Below are positions 7,299 to 14,805 of a DNA stretch of 48,682 nucleotides, in pieces; the stretch's first letter is position 1, and every line of letters starts with the position of its first letter. The stretch lies in NCBI GenBank assembly GCA_947176895.1, contig CAMWSK010000018.1:1-48682 (forward strand), in the 5' to 3' direction. The stretch comes from an uncultured Prevotellaceae bacterium (GTDB lineage: Bacteria > Bacteroidota > Bacteroidia > Bacteroidales > Bacteroidaceae). Under the pieces are notes generated by a model. The model saw nothing but the letters and a program-made list of their open reading frames with translations. It was not told the DNA's origin and ran no database searches. The translations under genes and the position numbers were made by a program.

Positions 7299-8092
7299 GC
7301 CAAGTCAATGTTTAACATAAGAAGTCCGCAGATCAGTCCCAAGGACAAGCATACCGTGAGCACCATCCCGTTCATGAAACGGCTGAAGGCACACAGATAA
7401 TGTCCGTCGAGCATGTCGCTTGCCGAATTGATGTAGGGAATACCCGGAACGAGGTACAGCACACTGCATCCCAACGCTATCCCCGGTGTATCGCCCCATC
7501 CGAACAGATGGCAGCCCGCGCTGAGGACGGCGGAGAAGAAGGACGCACAGACGAACACGAACCTCACATCCGCCTTGTCCTCCAGCATCATCTGTTTTAT
7601 GCGATAGCCGCAAAACGTGGAAACGAAGACGACGAGCATCGAGACCGAATCGCCCCCGAACAAACGACAGAAAGATGCGTTGGCCAACGAGGCCAGCACC
7701 AGCACCAGCCACTTGTTGGCCGGTGCCGTATGCTTGATTTCCTCAAACCTCGACAGGGCGTCCCCATAGCTGCTTTTTCCGTCGGCCACATCCCAACTGA
7801 GTTTACTCAGCCGGGTGTTCATGTCGAAGCTGATGGCTGAACGGCAGACCGTGTGCACCAGGGAGAAAGAAGCCCCATCCTTCATGTCCCGTCCTGTCAA
7901 GATTATGTGTGACGGCATTATGCTCAAGTCCACCCTTATTCCAAACGCCGCAGCCATACGGTATACATTCTTCTCGATGCGTATGCACGTGGCGCCACAG
8001 CCACACAGCCATGCGGCATAATCGGACAAGAACGCGCACACCTCCTTCACATCCGGTGAAGAGATTTCGGACGTTACGTTTTCCTGTCTCAT
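7295..8092 (-). CDS. ThrE-type exporter subunit, YjjP-like (DUF1212)
   Basis: This 265-aa protein is the first half of a ThrE-type exporter. A soluble N-terminal domain of about 125 residues (DYAAWLCGCGATCIRIEKNV, later FDMNTRLSKLSWDVADG) is followed by five hydrophobic segments ending LCLSLGLICGLLMLNIDLA. The match to DUF1212/ThrE_1 is clear in the order of blocks and in LVPGIPYINSASDMLDG (near residue 225), the conserved pore-region motif. It overlaps the small upstream gene by ATGA and yjjB by ATGA, making a three-gene unit. The substrate is probably a small carboxylate or hydroxy-amino acid (inference from family). Confidence 0.85.
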   Translation of the reverse strand: MRQENVTSEISSPDVKEVCAFLSDYAAWLCGCGATCIRIEKNVYRMAAAFGIRVDLSIMPSHIILTGRDMKDGASFSLVHTVCRSAISFDMNTRLSKLSWDVADGKSSYGDALSRFEEIKHTAPANKWLVLVLASLANASFCRLFGGDSVSMLVVFVSTFCGYRIKQMMLEDKADVRFVFVCASFFSAVLSAGCHLFGWGDTPGIALGCSVLYLVPGIPYINSASDMLDGHYLCAFSRFMNGMVLTVCLSLGLICGLLMLNIDLA

Positions 8093-8277
8093 AGCTCCTC
8101 ATCGTCTGCGATGTCTCCGGGGCAATAAAACATTTCCCTGTCCGACACGGAATGAATCAAACGATGCAGATAACGGACGATGTGATACCGGGTGCAAAGT
8201 CTCTTCATTCCCCTGAACACGAATAGTGTCAGCATGATGCTGACGACGGAAAACCAAACGAATAATTGCTGTGTCAT
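8089..8277 (-). CDS. Small membrane protein of unknown function, first gene of the yjjPB unit
   Basis: This 62-aa protein starts MTQQLFVWFSVVSIMLTLFV. One hydrophobic helix (residues 5-22) is followed by a basic stretch (RGMKRLCTRYHIVRYLHRLI) and an acidic end (DIADDEEL). I do not recognise it. The ATG at 8277 was chosen because the -7 box at 8305-8312 puts the transcript start near 8298, downstream of the alternative TTG at 8307. Its stop overlaps the yjjP start (ATGA), so it is cotranslated with the exporter. It may be a small accessory or regulatory subunit; the basic tail and positive-inside rule predict a cytoplasmic C-terminus. It is possibly too diverged or short to have a named family. 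Confidence 0.6.
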   Translation of the reverse strand: MTQQLFVWFSVVSIMLTLFVFRGMKRLCTRYHIVRYLHRLIHSVSDREMFYCPGDIADDEEL

Positions 8278-8304
8278 TTCCTTTTGCGTTTTTGACTCAT
8301 GCTG

Positions 8305-8312
8305 CAAAGGTA
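8305..8312 (-). promoter_or_regulatory. -7 box TACCTTTG of the small-protein/yjjP/yjjB unit
   Basis: On the minus strand TACCTTTG matches TAnnTTTG exactly. It lies 27 bases upstream of the chosen ATG at 8277 and excludes the TTG at 8307 as start. Confidence 0.65.
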
Positions 8313-8389
8313 GGCCGAATCCGTCTTATCCGCGAGCGATGTCGTTGGGTTGTTTCAATACCTGCTATAGGCAGTGTCAATAGAGCAAG

Positions 8390-8474
8390 GAATACATCAA
8401 CATGTATGGCTGAAAACATGAACACGTTTTTGAAAAACATGAACATGTTTCAGACAAAACATCAACATGTTTCA
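8390..8474. repeat. Palindrome array B (four units)
   Basis: Four units of the form (A)AAAC-N8-GTTT(T) are centred at 8399.5, 8421.5, 8442.5 and 8464.5 (steps 22, 21, 22). The cores are ATCAACAT, ATGAACAC, ATGAACAT and ATCAACAT. Unit 3 is close to a perfect palindrome (AAACATG, AA, CATGTTT). Cores 2 and 3 are the reverse complements of those in arrays A and C, so this copy may be inverted relative to them. It lies between two divergent promoters. Confidence 0.85.
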
Positions 8475-8552
8475 ATCCGTTCATCGCGATGCCCTTTTCT
8501 TCCCTCAGAAATATTCTTGTCCGTCATTATACGCTGTTTCCCGTCTTTTCCT

Positions 8553-8560
8553 TATCTTTG
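8553..8560 (+). promoter_or_regulatory. -7 box TATCTTTG of the TonB receptor gene
   Basis: TATCTTTG matches TAnnTTTG exactly and lies 43 bases before the ATG at 8604. No good -33 TTTG is seen at 19-21 bases. The leader is too short for a riboswitch. Confidence 0.6.
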
Positions 8561-8603
8561 CGCCGCGTTTTCACAAGAAGCGCAGAAAAAAATTTATTCA
8601 TTT

Positions 8604-10649
8604 ATGTATTACAACCAAAAACGAAAGGCGACAGCCCTCACTTGGAAGCATTATCACCGCAAAGGTTATAGTGCGTTTGCCAGTCTGGGCAGGCCCATTC
8701 GCATCGGGGTGTTGAGCGTAGCCACGCTCAGCACGATTTGTCCTGCCCGCGCAGCCGAGGAACACGTGCCGGCGCTGGAGCAGAAGGCCGATGAGAAAGA
8801 GCTGGAGGAGGTGACCATCACCGACACCATGTCCCCACTGGCCTTGTTGCAGGGGGCTCGCCTTGTGAGTGTGTTGACACGCACCGAGATTGAACAATCG
8901 GGTGCGCAGTGTGTAAACGATCTGCTGAAGCTGTTGCCGGCTGTGGATGTCAGGCAACGGGGAGGCTTCGGAATCCAGACGGACATCAGTATCAACGGAG
9001 GTACTTATGAGCAGGTGACCTTGTTGCTCAACGGGGTGAACATCAACAACCCGCAGACAGGTCACAACAGCCTTGACCTGCCCGTCTCGCCGGCAGACAT
9101 CGAGCGCATCGAAGTGCTCGAGGGAGCGGCAAGCCGGGTGTACGGCGGACAAGCCTTCGGAGGCGCCATCAACATCGTCACCCGGAAAGACCATAGCCGG
9201 TCGGCGGAGGCGAACCTGCAGGGAGGCAGCCACGGAACGGTGCAAGGCGACGGGCGGATAAGCTTCAGCCACTCGAGCGTGGGACACCGGCTCAGCGGCG
9301 GAGGAGGCCGCAGCGACGGAGGTACGCTCAACGATGCATGGAAGAAGGGAAACCTGTTCTACACGGGAGACCTCACGAAAGAGCGCACGCGGGTCAACTG
9401 GCAAATGGGCTACTCACGGAAAAGCTACGGGGCCAACACCTTCTACAGCGGGTCGAGCAACGACCAGTGGGAGCAGAACGAACGGATCATGTGTGCCGTG
9501 GGAGCCGAGAACGAAGGGAAACTGCATCTATCCTCGTCGGCCTATTGGATCCGCTCCTACGACAACTACGAGTGGCATCGCGGAACGCCCACCAACAGCC
9601 ACCAGTCCGATGTCTATGGCGCACGCATGGGGAGCCACGTGGATTGGGTGGCCGGAAGAACAAGCCTCTCGGCAGGAGTCAGGAACGAGGGCATCCTCTC
9701 CAGTTCTTTAGGACAGGACATGCTGGAGAAGGACCGGGTGAAGGCGCACGGCAGCAATCTGTATTACACGAAACACGCCAACCGCACCGATGTCAGTTTC
9801 AACCTTGAACACAACATCCGCATCGCCCGCTGGACGATAAGCGCCGGCGTGATGGCCGACATGAACACAGCCATCGACCACCGCTTCCGCTTCTACCCCG
9901 GCGTCGACCTGGCCTACCGGCCCAACAGCCAATGGAAGCTGTTTGCCGGATACAACAAAGGCTTCCGACTGCCCACATACACCGATTTATATTACAGCAG
10001 CCCCGACATCACCGGCAACGACCAGCTGAAGGCCGAGGAGAACCATGCGGCAAACATCGGCGTACAGGTGCGCCCCACACACGGACTGTCGGGACGCCTC
10101 CGCCTGTTCTACAGCCACGGGCGCAACATGATTGACTACGTGAAGACCGAGTTCGGAGGATCCGCACGTGCGGAAAACTTCACACTGGACAACATGGGCG
10201 TGGGAACCGACTGGACGCTTGACTTCCATGAGCTTATCGGCGAACGGTGTTTCCTCGGCAACCTCTCCCTCGGCTACGCATACATCCATCAGCAGAGGGA
10301 AGGCAAGTACCCGATCTTCACCAGCCTGTATGCCGACGACTATCTGAGGCATAAGTTCACAGCCCGGCTCAACCACAAAATCGTAAGCCGCCTGAGCGCC
10401 ACCTGGAGCGTACGTTATCAGCAACGCATGGGGCAGTACCAAGTGTACGAGGGGCTGACGCCCACACCCCGGTTAGAGGACTACACCCCCTACGCCACCT
10501 TGGACCTGAAACTTCAGTGGACCCATCCGCACTATGACGTGTACGTGCAGGCCACCAACCTGACGAACCGCAGATACCAAGACCTGGGGAACATCAGGCA
10601 ACCAGGCATCTGGGTGATGGCCGGAGCACGATGGAAGATGAATTTCTGA
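8604..10649 (+). CDS. TonB-dependent outer-membrane receptor (BtuB/CirA-like)
   Basis: This 681-aa outer-membrane transporter takes up an unidentified ligand using the proton-motive force through TonB. The N-terminus MYYNQKRKATALTWKHYHRK leads into a long, apparently conserved signal sequence ending near residue 53 (PARAAEE). The plug domain follows at about residues 75-200 (VLTRTEIEQSGAQCVNDLLK, then DIERIEVLEGAASRVYGGQA). The rest is a 22-strand barrel ending in an aromatic residue (WKMNF). The start at 8604 is chosen because upstream in-frame codons cross a repeat array and a promoter. It is not a SusC: the carboxypeptidase-like domain is missing and no susD follows. A cobalamin riboswitch is not seen, so vitamin B12 as ligand is unsupported. 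Upstream neighbours are divergent. Confidence 0.88.
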   Translation: MYYNQKRKATALTWKHYHRKGYSAFASLGRPIRIGVLSVATLSTICPARAAEEHVPALEQKADEKELEEVTITDTMSPLALLQGARLVSVLTRTEIEQSGAQCVNDLLKLLPAVDVRQRGGFGIQTDISINGGTYEQVTLLLNGVNINNPQTGHNSLDLPVSPADIERIEVLEGAASRVYGGQAFGGAINIVTRKDHSRSAEANLQGGSHGTVQGDGRISFSHSSVGHRLSGGGGRSDGGTLNDAWKKGNLFYTGDLTKERTRVNWQMGYSRKSYGANTFYSGSSNDQWEQNERIMCAVGAENEGKLHLSSSAYWIRSYDNYEWHRGTPTNSHQSDVYGARMGSHVDWVAGRTSLSAGVRNEGILSSSLGQDMLEKDRVKAHGSNLYYTKHANRTDVSFNLEHNIRIARWTISAGVMADMNTAIDHRFRFYPGVDLAYRPNSQWKLFAGYNKGFRLPTYTDLYYSSPDITGNDQLKAEENHAANIGVQVRPTHGLSGRLRLFYSHGRNMIDYVKTEFGGSARAENFTLDNMGVGTDWTLDFHELIGERCFLGNLSLGYAYIHQQREGKYPIFTSLYADDYLRHKFTARLNHKIVSRLSATWSVRYQQRMGQYQVYEGLTPTPRLEDYTPYATLDLKLQWTHPHYDVYVQATNLTNRRYQDLGNIRQPGIWVMAGARWKMNF

Positions 10650-10662
10650 TCCACGGCACACA

Positions 10663-10711
10663 AAAGCAAGCGAAGCACAGCGAAAAACTTTCGGGTGCTT
10701 CGCTTTGCTTT
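10663..10711 (+). terminator. Terminator of the TonB receptor gene
   Basis: AAAGCAAGCGAAGCAC (10663-10678) pairs with GTGCTTCGCTTTGCTTT (10695-10711) with one bulged T, 14 bases after the receptor stop. The right arm also contains the -33 element of the next promoter. Confidence 0.8.
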
Positions 10712-10734
10712 ATCATCCCTTTTTCCTAACTTTG
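10704..10734 (+). promoter_or_regulatory. Consensus promoter of the amidase-mlaD-dnaA operon
   Basis: TTTG (10704-10707), a 19-base spacer and TAACTTTG (10727-10734) match the Bacteroidetes primary-sigma consensus in full. The -33 element is inside the right arm of the upstream terminator. The transcript should start near 10741, so the TTG at 10742 is an unlikely start and GTG at 10751 is favoured. Confidence 0.8.
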
Positions 10735-10750
10735 TAGAAAATTGCATATT

Positions 10751-11524
10751 GTGAAACACTATATATTCCGACTCACTCTTTGCGCTTTGGGAGCATGGCT
10801 TTCCGTAAGTGCCCATGCGTTTACCATCGTCATTGACGCCGGACACGGAGGACGGGATGCCGGAGCCATTGGCTTCATCTCGAAAGAAAAGAACATCAAC
10901 CTGAGCATCGCCCTCGAGTTGGGCCGGCTGCTGGAGGCGAACATGAAAGACGTGAAGGTTGTCTATACCCGGAAGACCGACGTGTTCGTGGATCTGGACA
11001 AACGGGCCCAGACAGCCAACAAGAACAAGGCGGACCTGTTCATCAGCATCCACACCAACAGCACCGCATCGGGCCGCAACGGAACCACCGTCCAAGGCAC
11101 AGAGACGTTCACCCTGGGTATGCACCGCGCGGCCGACAACCTGGAAGTGGCCAAGCGCGAGAACAGCGTGATTACCCTGGAGAACGACTACGAAGAAAAA
11201 TATGAGGGCTTCGACCCCAAAAGCAGCGAGAGCTACATCATCTTCGAGCTGATGCAAGACGAATACATGAAACAGAGCGTCCTGCTTGCCGACATGATTC
11301 AAAAGCAATTCGCCAGCCACGCAGGCCGCATCAACAAGGGTGTGAAACAGGCAGGGTTCCTGGTACTTCGCGAAGTGAGCATGCCCAGCGCCCTGATAGA
11401 GGTGGGTTTCATCAACAACCGTGCAGAAGAAAAATTCCTGAACTCGAAGGAAGGTATAGCGAAGATGTCGAGAAGCATATACAACGCCATCAAGAAGTAT
11501 AAGGAGCAAGCAAAACTAACATAA
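10751..11524 (+). CDS. N-acetylmuramoyl-L-alanine amidase (Amidase_3)
   Basis: This 257-aa zinc amidase cuts the bond between MurNAc and the stem peptide, needed to split daughter cells. From the GTG start it has a signal peptide (KHYIFRLTLCALGAWLSVSAHA, cut near residue 23). The Amidase_3 fold follows directly: FTIVIDAGHGGRDAGA (zinc His near residue 32), FISIHTNS (second zinc His near residue 100) and the closing ALIEVGFINNRAEE with the catalytic Glu. The usual inserted helix region that blocks the active site in AmiA/B/C lies near residues 125-170. There are no LysM or SPOR domains, so recruitment must be by a partner. It is the first gene of an operon with an MCE protein and dnaA (gaps of 17 and 21 bases). 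Confidence 0.92.
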   Translation: MKHYIFRLTLCALGAWLSVSAHAFTIVIDAGHGGRDAGAIGFISKEKNINLSIALELGRLLEANMKDVKVVYTRKTDVFVDLDKRAQTANKNKADLFISIHTNSTASGRNGTTVQGTETFTLGMHRAADNLEVAKRENSVITLENDYEEKYEGFDPKSSESYIIFELMQDEYMKQSVLLADMIQKQFASHAGRINKGVKQAGFLVLREVSMPSALIEVGFINNRAEEKFLNSKEGIAKMSRSIYNAIKKYKEQAKLT

Positions 11525-11541
11525 CCATAACGCGAATAGGA

Positions 11542-12447
11542 ATGAGAAAAGAAGTGAAAATAGGGCTGACGGGCATCGCCGCCTTGGTGATTCTGTTCTT
11601 TGGCATCAAATTCCTTAAGACCAGCCGACTGTTCAACAGTGCCGAAAGTTATTACATCCTGTTCAGTAACTCCAAGGGCCTGACCCAAAACAGCGCCGTG
11701 TATGCCGACGGTTACAACATCGGCACCACGGGAGACATCGCCTATGAGAAACCTAACCGGGTAGTCGTGAGAATCGACGTGAGCAAGGGCGTGAAGATTC
11801 CCCGCGGAACCATCGCCAAACTGGACGAGGCCATTCTGGGCGGTTGCACCCTGAACATGACGATGGGCGCCAACCCTGCGGATTGCTACGCCCCCGGCGA
11901 CACCATCCCGGGCACGGAAGAGAAAGGGCTGATGGAAGCCGCCGCAGGACTTATGCCTTCGGCCGCTCAGTTGCTTTCGCACGTTGACACTCTGGTGCTG
12001 GCCCTGAACACCCTGGCCGGCAACCCCAACCTGGCCGTCATTCTGGAAAACACACGTCAGGTGACGGAGAACCTGAACAGCAGCACAAAGCGGCTGGACA
12101 AACTGATGAACAACGACCTGCCACGCATCGCCGCCACGTTGGAGCGTGCAGGCAAAAACGTCGACACGCTGACCGGCTCGCTGGCCAAGATAGACTTCCA
12201 AAACACGATGGACAACATCGACGAAACCATCAAGAGTCTTCAGCAAACGGCCGACAATGTCAACACCGCCACAAACAAACTGACGCAGCCCGACAACAAC
12301 ATCGGCCTGTTGCTCAACGACACCTTGCTGTACGGGAACCTGACCTCAACGCTGAACAACGCCGCCCAGCTGCTCGACGACATCAAGAAGCATCCCAGCC
12401 GCTATGTCAACGTAACGGTGTTTGGACGCAAACAAAAGAAAGATTAA
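11542..12447 (+). CDS. MCE/MlaD-family lipid-transport protein
   Basis: This 301-aa protein has one N-terminal membrane helix (residues about 7-26, IGLTGIAALVILFFGIKFL). One MCE domain follows at about residues 35-115 (YYILFSNSKGLTQNSAVYADGYNIGTT cut here as two blocks, then AILGGCTLNMTMG). The C-terminal half is helical with heptad-like Asn/Leu repeats (NLNSSTKRLDKLMNNDL). Such proteins form hexamers that carry phospholipids between inner and outer membrane, normally with an MlaE permease and MlaF ATPase. Neither is in this window; in Bacteroidetes they are usually encoded elsewhere. Its place between amidase and dnaA suggests a conserved envelope/replication operon. The substrate is inferred from family only. 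Confidence 0.88.
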   Translation: MRKEVKIGLTGIAALVILFFGIKFLKTSRLFNSAESYYILFSNSKGLTQNSAVYADGYNIGTTGDIAYEKPNRVVVRIDVSKGVKIPRGTIAKLDEAILGGCTLNMTMGANPADCYAPGDTIPGTEEKGLMEAAAGLMPSAAQLLSHVDTLVLALNTLAGNPNLAVILENTRQVTENLNSSTKRLDKLMNNDLPRIAATLERAGKNVDTLTGSLAKIDFQNTMDNIDETIKSLQQTADNVNTATNKLTQPDNNIGLLLNDTLLYGNLTSTLNNAAQLLDDIKKHPSRYVNVTVFGRKQKKD

Positions 12448-12468
12448 CCGATTTAGGAACAAACAGGT

Positions 12469-13863
12469 ATGACAAAGCCAACGCCCCAAGCGCAATGGGA
12501 GCAATGCCTCAGCATTCTGAGGGTGAACATTGACCGGCAAGCGTATGACGCGCTGTTGGCCAACATTAGCTTTGTATCCCTGAACAAAGAGGAAAACAAA
12601 ATCTATCTGCGTGTGCAGAGCAGTTTCATATACGAGACCATCGAGCACACGAAGCGCATACGCCAACTGCTCTATAGCGTTATTTGGAGTGTATACAAGA
12701 CGAAGCTGATCATTCGTTACCAGATTTTGGCCGACAGCACCACCAACACCGTCACCAATGTCGAGGGAACCCCGGGAACAACCGTTGAAACGAAAATCAA
12801 CCGAAGGACCAAGAAGGTGGAAGAGGTGGTGGAAAGTGAACTGGAATCCCGTCTCAACGAAAACTACACATTCGACAATTTCATCGAGGGCAACGGCAAC
12901 AAACTGCTGCGAAGCGTAGGCATCAGCATCGCCGACAACCCCAAACAGACCACCTTCAACCCCCTGTTTGTGTACGGAGGGTCAGGTGTGGGCAAGACAC
13001 ACCTGGTGACGGCCATCGGCATTCAGTTCAAAAGAAACTTCCCGCAGAAGCGCGTGCTCTATGTGACGGCTCACGACTTCAAGGTGCAGTTCATGACGGC
13101 CAAACAGCAGAACCGCATCAACGATTTCATCTATTTCTATCAGACCATCGACGTTTTGATCATAGATGACGTGCAAGAGTTCTCGGGACTTACGGGCACG
13201 CAACAGACCTTCTTCCACATTTTCAACCATCTGAAGATGAACGGCAAGCAGATTATCATGACCAGCGACCAGGCTCCGGGCAGCATGCCCGGCATGGAAG
13301 AACGCCTCATCACACGTTTCAAATGGGGACTGGCCACCGAGCTGGAGCGCCCCGACCAGGAGCTTTGCCACAAAATATTGGAGAACAAAATCAAGCAGGA
13401 TGATTTGCAAATCAGCGATGAAGTGGTGGATTTCATCTCTCGCAACATCGTAAACAGCATACGGGATTTGGAAGGAATCATCTGCTCTCTTCAGGCTCAT
13501 GCCATGGCACTCAACCGCGACATCGACCTCAGCATCGCCCAACTGGTGATAAACCAATCGGTGAAAGCGCAGAAAAAAAGCATCACCATCGAAATGATTA
13601 TGGATGCCGTCTGCTCTTATTTCAGCGTATCGCAAGAGGATGTGATGTCGAAAACGCGTAAGGCAAACATCGTGCTGGTGCGTCAGGTGGCCATGTATCT
13701 GGCTGCAAAAACCACAAAAATGTCCACCAGCAAGATAGGCCTATATATCGGAGGACGCAACCATGCCACCGTGCTCCACTCCATCAAACAGGTACAAAAC
13801 CGCCTGTTGACCGACAAAAACTTTCAGCAGCAGGTGGAGGAAATAGAACAAAGCCTGCGATAA
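12469..13863 (+). CDS. dnaA: Chromosomal replication initiator protein DnaA
   Basis: This 464-aa AAA+ protein melts the origin and loads helicase. Domain I is at residues about 1-85 (WEQCLSILRVNIDRQAYDAL), followed by a variable Thr/Lys/Glu-rich domain II. Domain III has Walker A GGSGVGKTHL near residue 170, Walker B VLIIDDVQ near residue 229 and the sensor region ITRFKWGLATELE. Domain IV has the DnaA-box-binding signature LYIGGRNHATVLHS near residue 424. Length is normal. It is the last gene of the amidase-mlaD-dnaA unit, not next to dnaN/recF as in many phyla. No cluster of TTATCCACA-like boxes is visible around it, so the origin is probably elsewhere. Confidence 0.97.
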   Translation: MTKPTPQAQWEQCLSILRVNIDRQAYDALLANISFVSLNKEENKIYLRVQSSFIYETIEHTKRIRQLLYSVIWSVYKTKLIIRYQILADSTTNTVTNVEGTPGTTVETKINRRTKKVEEVVESELESRLNENYTFDNFIEGNGNKLLRSVGISIADNPKQTTFNPLFVYGGSGVGKTHLVTAIGIQFKRNFPQKRVLYVTAHDFKVQFMTAKQQNRINDFIYFYQTIDVLIIDDVQEFSGLTGTQQTFFHIFNHLKMNGKQIIMTSDQAPGSMPGMEERLITRFKWGLATELERPDQELCHKILENKIKQDDLQISDEVVDFISRNIVNSIRDLEGIICSLQAHAMALNRDIDLSIAQLVINQSVKAQKKSITIEMIMDAVCSYFSVSQEDVMSKTRKANIVLVRQVAMYLAAKTTKMSTSKIGLYIGGRNHATVLHSIKQVQNRLLTDKNFQQQVEEIEQSLR

Positions 13864-13866
13864 AAG

Positions 13867-13964
13867 GGGGCTGTGGCGTTATCACAGAAACAGCATCCAC
13901 GAAACAGGGACGTGTCAAAAACACGTCCCTGTTTCGTGGATGAATTGAATTTTGACACAGCCCC
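13867..13964. terminator. Nested inverted repeats between convergent dnaA and nitroreductase genes
   Basis: An outer pair GGGGCTGTG (13867-13875) and CACAGCCCC (13956-13964) encloses a perfect 22-bp hairpin (13894-13915 with 13921-13942, loop CAAAA). It fills the whole gap between two convergent genes, 3 bases after dnaA and adjoining the nitroreductase stop. It can serve as a bidirectional terminator. The outer repeats next to TTTTGACA recall insertion-sequence ends, so a MITE origin is possible. No transposase is present. Confidence 0.7.
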
Positions 13965-14720
13965 TTATTCTTCAATAAATCCTTGATGTCTGAGTGCCTC
14001 GAACAAGCCCTTGCTCATGGCCTCGTTGTCTTTCTTCGTGTAACGGATGTCGGTAAATATCTGTGCCAGCGTTTCTTTTTGATTGATTTCCACAAAGTGC
14101 TTATTCTCGGGTAAGCTCTCCTTCTCGGCATAAAAGCGGTCGATTTCATCGCGGGAATAGTCGCTGTAGGTCTCCTCATGAACGAAAGAAGAAACCGGAA
14201 GACGGTCGGACAAGGCAGGCTCCTCCGCGGGCCATCCCACAGTGAGCGTGGCCACGGGCATCACCAGGCGGGGAAGGTGCAGCGCGTTGATGATGGCCAG
14301 GGGTTGATAGATGGTGGTACCCAGGAAACAAAGTCCCAGTCCCTCCTCTTCGGCCAGGCAGCTGAAGGTTTGGGTGAAAAGCAAAGCGTCTGTAGACGCG
14401 TTCAGAAAACTAAGAAAATTGCCATAACCCGGCTTGGCTTTTCTCTCCTCGCACCAACGCGTGGTACGGTTGAAATCGGCACAAATGGTAAGCACTACGG
14501 GAGCATCCGTCACCATGGGCTGGTTGAAATGCGCGGGTGCCAACGCACGTTTACGCTCGGCGTCACGCGTCACCACCACGCTGTACAATTGCAAGTTACC
14601 CATCGTTTGGGTGCGGGCGGCAGCCTCCAGCAACCGGTTCAGCAGCGAGGCATCCACATCCCGCTCGGAATATCTGCGCACCGTGGCGCGGCCCTTAAGC
14701 AAATCAAGTAAGTTCATCAT
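13965..14720 (-). CDS. Nitroreductase-family NAD(P)H-dependent flavin oxidoreductase
   Basis: This 251-aa FMN enzyme has the nitroreductase fold. The N-terminal LLKGRATVRRYSERDVDASL block has the Arg pair that grips FMN phosphate. AAARTQTMGNLQLYSVVVTRD follows (near residues 32-52, in two segments), and GLGLCFLGTTIYQ and the LPRLVMPVATLTVGWPAEEP block form the second FMN contact. It reduces nitro, quinone or flavin substrates; the physiological one is unknown. Start at 14720 (MMNLLDLL) is set by the consensus promoter whose -7 box is at 14744-14751; longer in-frame extension upstream would run through that promoter. It is convergent with dnaA and divergent from the NrdJ-like gene, sharing promoter DNA with it. 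Confidence 0.9.
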   Translation of the reverse strand: MMNLLDLLKGRATVRRYSERDVDASLLNRLLEAAARTQTMGNLQLYSVVVTRDAERKRALAPAHFNQPMVTDAPVVLTICADFNRTTRWCEERKAKPGYGNFLSFLNASTDALLFTQTFSCLAEEEGLGLCFLGTTIYQPLAIINALHLPRLVMPVATLTVGWPAEEPALSDRLPVSSFVHEETYSDYSRDEIDRFYAEKESLPENKHFVEINQKETLAQIFTDIRYTKKDNEAMSKGLFEALRHQGFIEE

Positions 14721-14743
14721 CCTACAACATGTTATGATTAGCA

Positions 14744-14774
14744 CAAATTTAGCGTAAAACTTTGAACCCACAAA
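14744..14774 (-). promoter_or_regulatory. Consensus promoter of the nitroreductase gene
   Basis: On the minus strand TTTG (14771-14774), a 19-base spacer and TAAATTTG (14744-14751) match the consensus exactly. It overlaps the promoter of the divergent gene by 14 bases. Confidence 0.8.
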
Positions 14775-14791
14775 ATTGTTTCGTACATTTG
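14761..14791 (+). promoter_or_regulatory. Consensus promoter of the NrdJ-like/folB genes
   Basis: TTTG (14761-14764), a 19-base spacer and TACATTTG (14784-14791) match the consensus exactly. The -33 element lies inside the spacer of the opposing promoter. A transcript start near 14797 favours the ATG at 14806 over the TTG at 14776. Confidence 0.8.
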
Positions 14792-14805
14792 CAAAAACGG
14801 AACGT

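Larger units (their letters stand above)
8278..8603. other. Divergent intergenic region between the exporter unit and the TonB receptor
   Basis: It holds the minus-strand -7 box (8305-8312), palindrome array B (8390-8474) and the plus-strand -7 box (8553-8560). An open frame runs through it in phase with the receptor from 8271, but it crosses both the array and the promoter, so it is not part of the protein. Confidence 0.75.

Noticed and set aside
8271..8603. N-terminal extension of the TonB receptor to an ATG at 8271
   Set aside because: It would run through palindrome array B and the -7 box at 8553-8560, and it hides the signal peptide.
8313..8603. Cobalamin riboswitch upstream of the BtuB-like receptor
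   Set aside because: The -7 box leaves a leader of only about 40 bases and no B12-box-like sequence was seen.
12300..14000. Replication origin next to dnaA
   Set aside because: No cluster of DnaA boxes (TTATCCACA-like) or A/T-rich unwinding region is visible near the gene.
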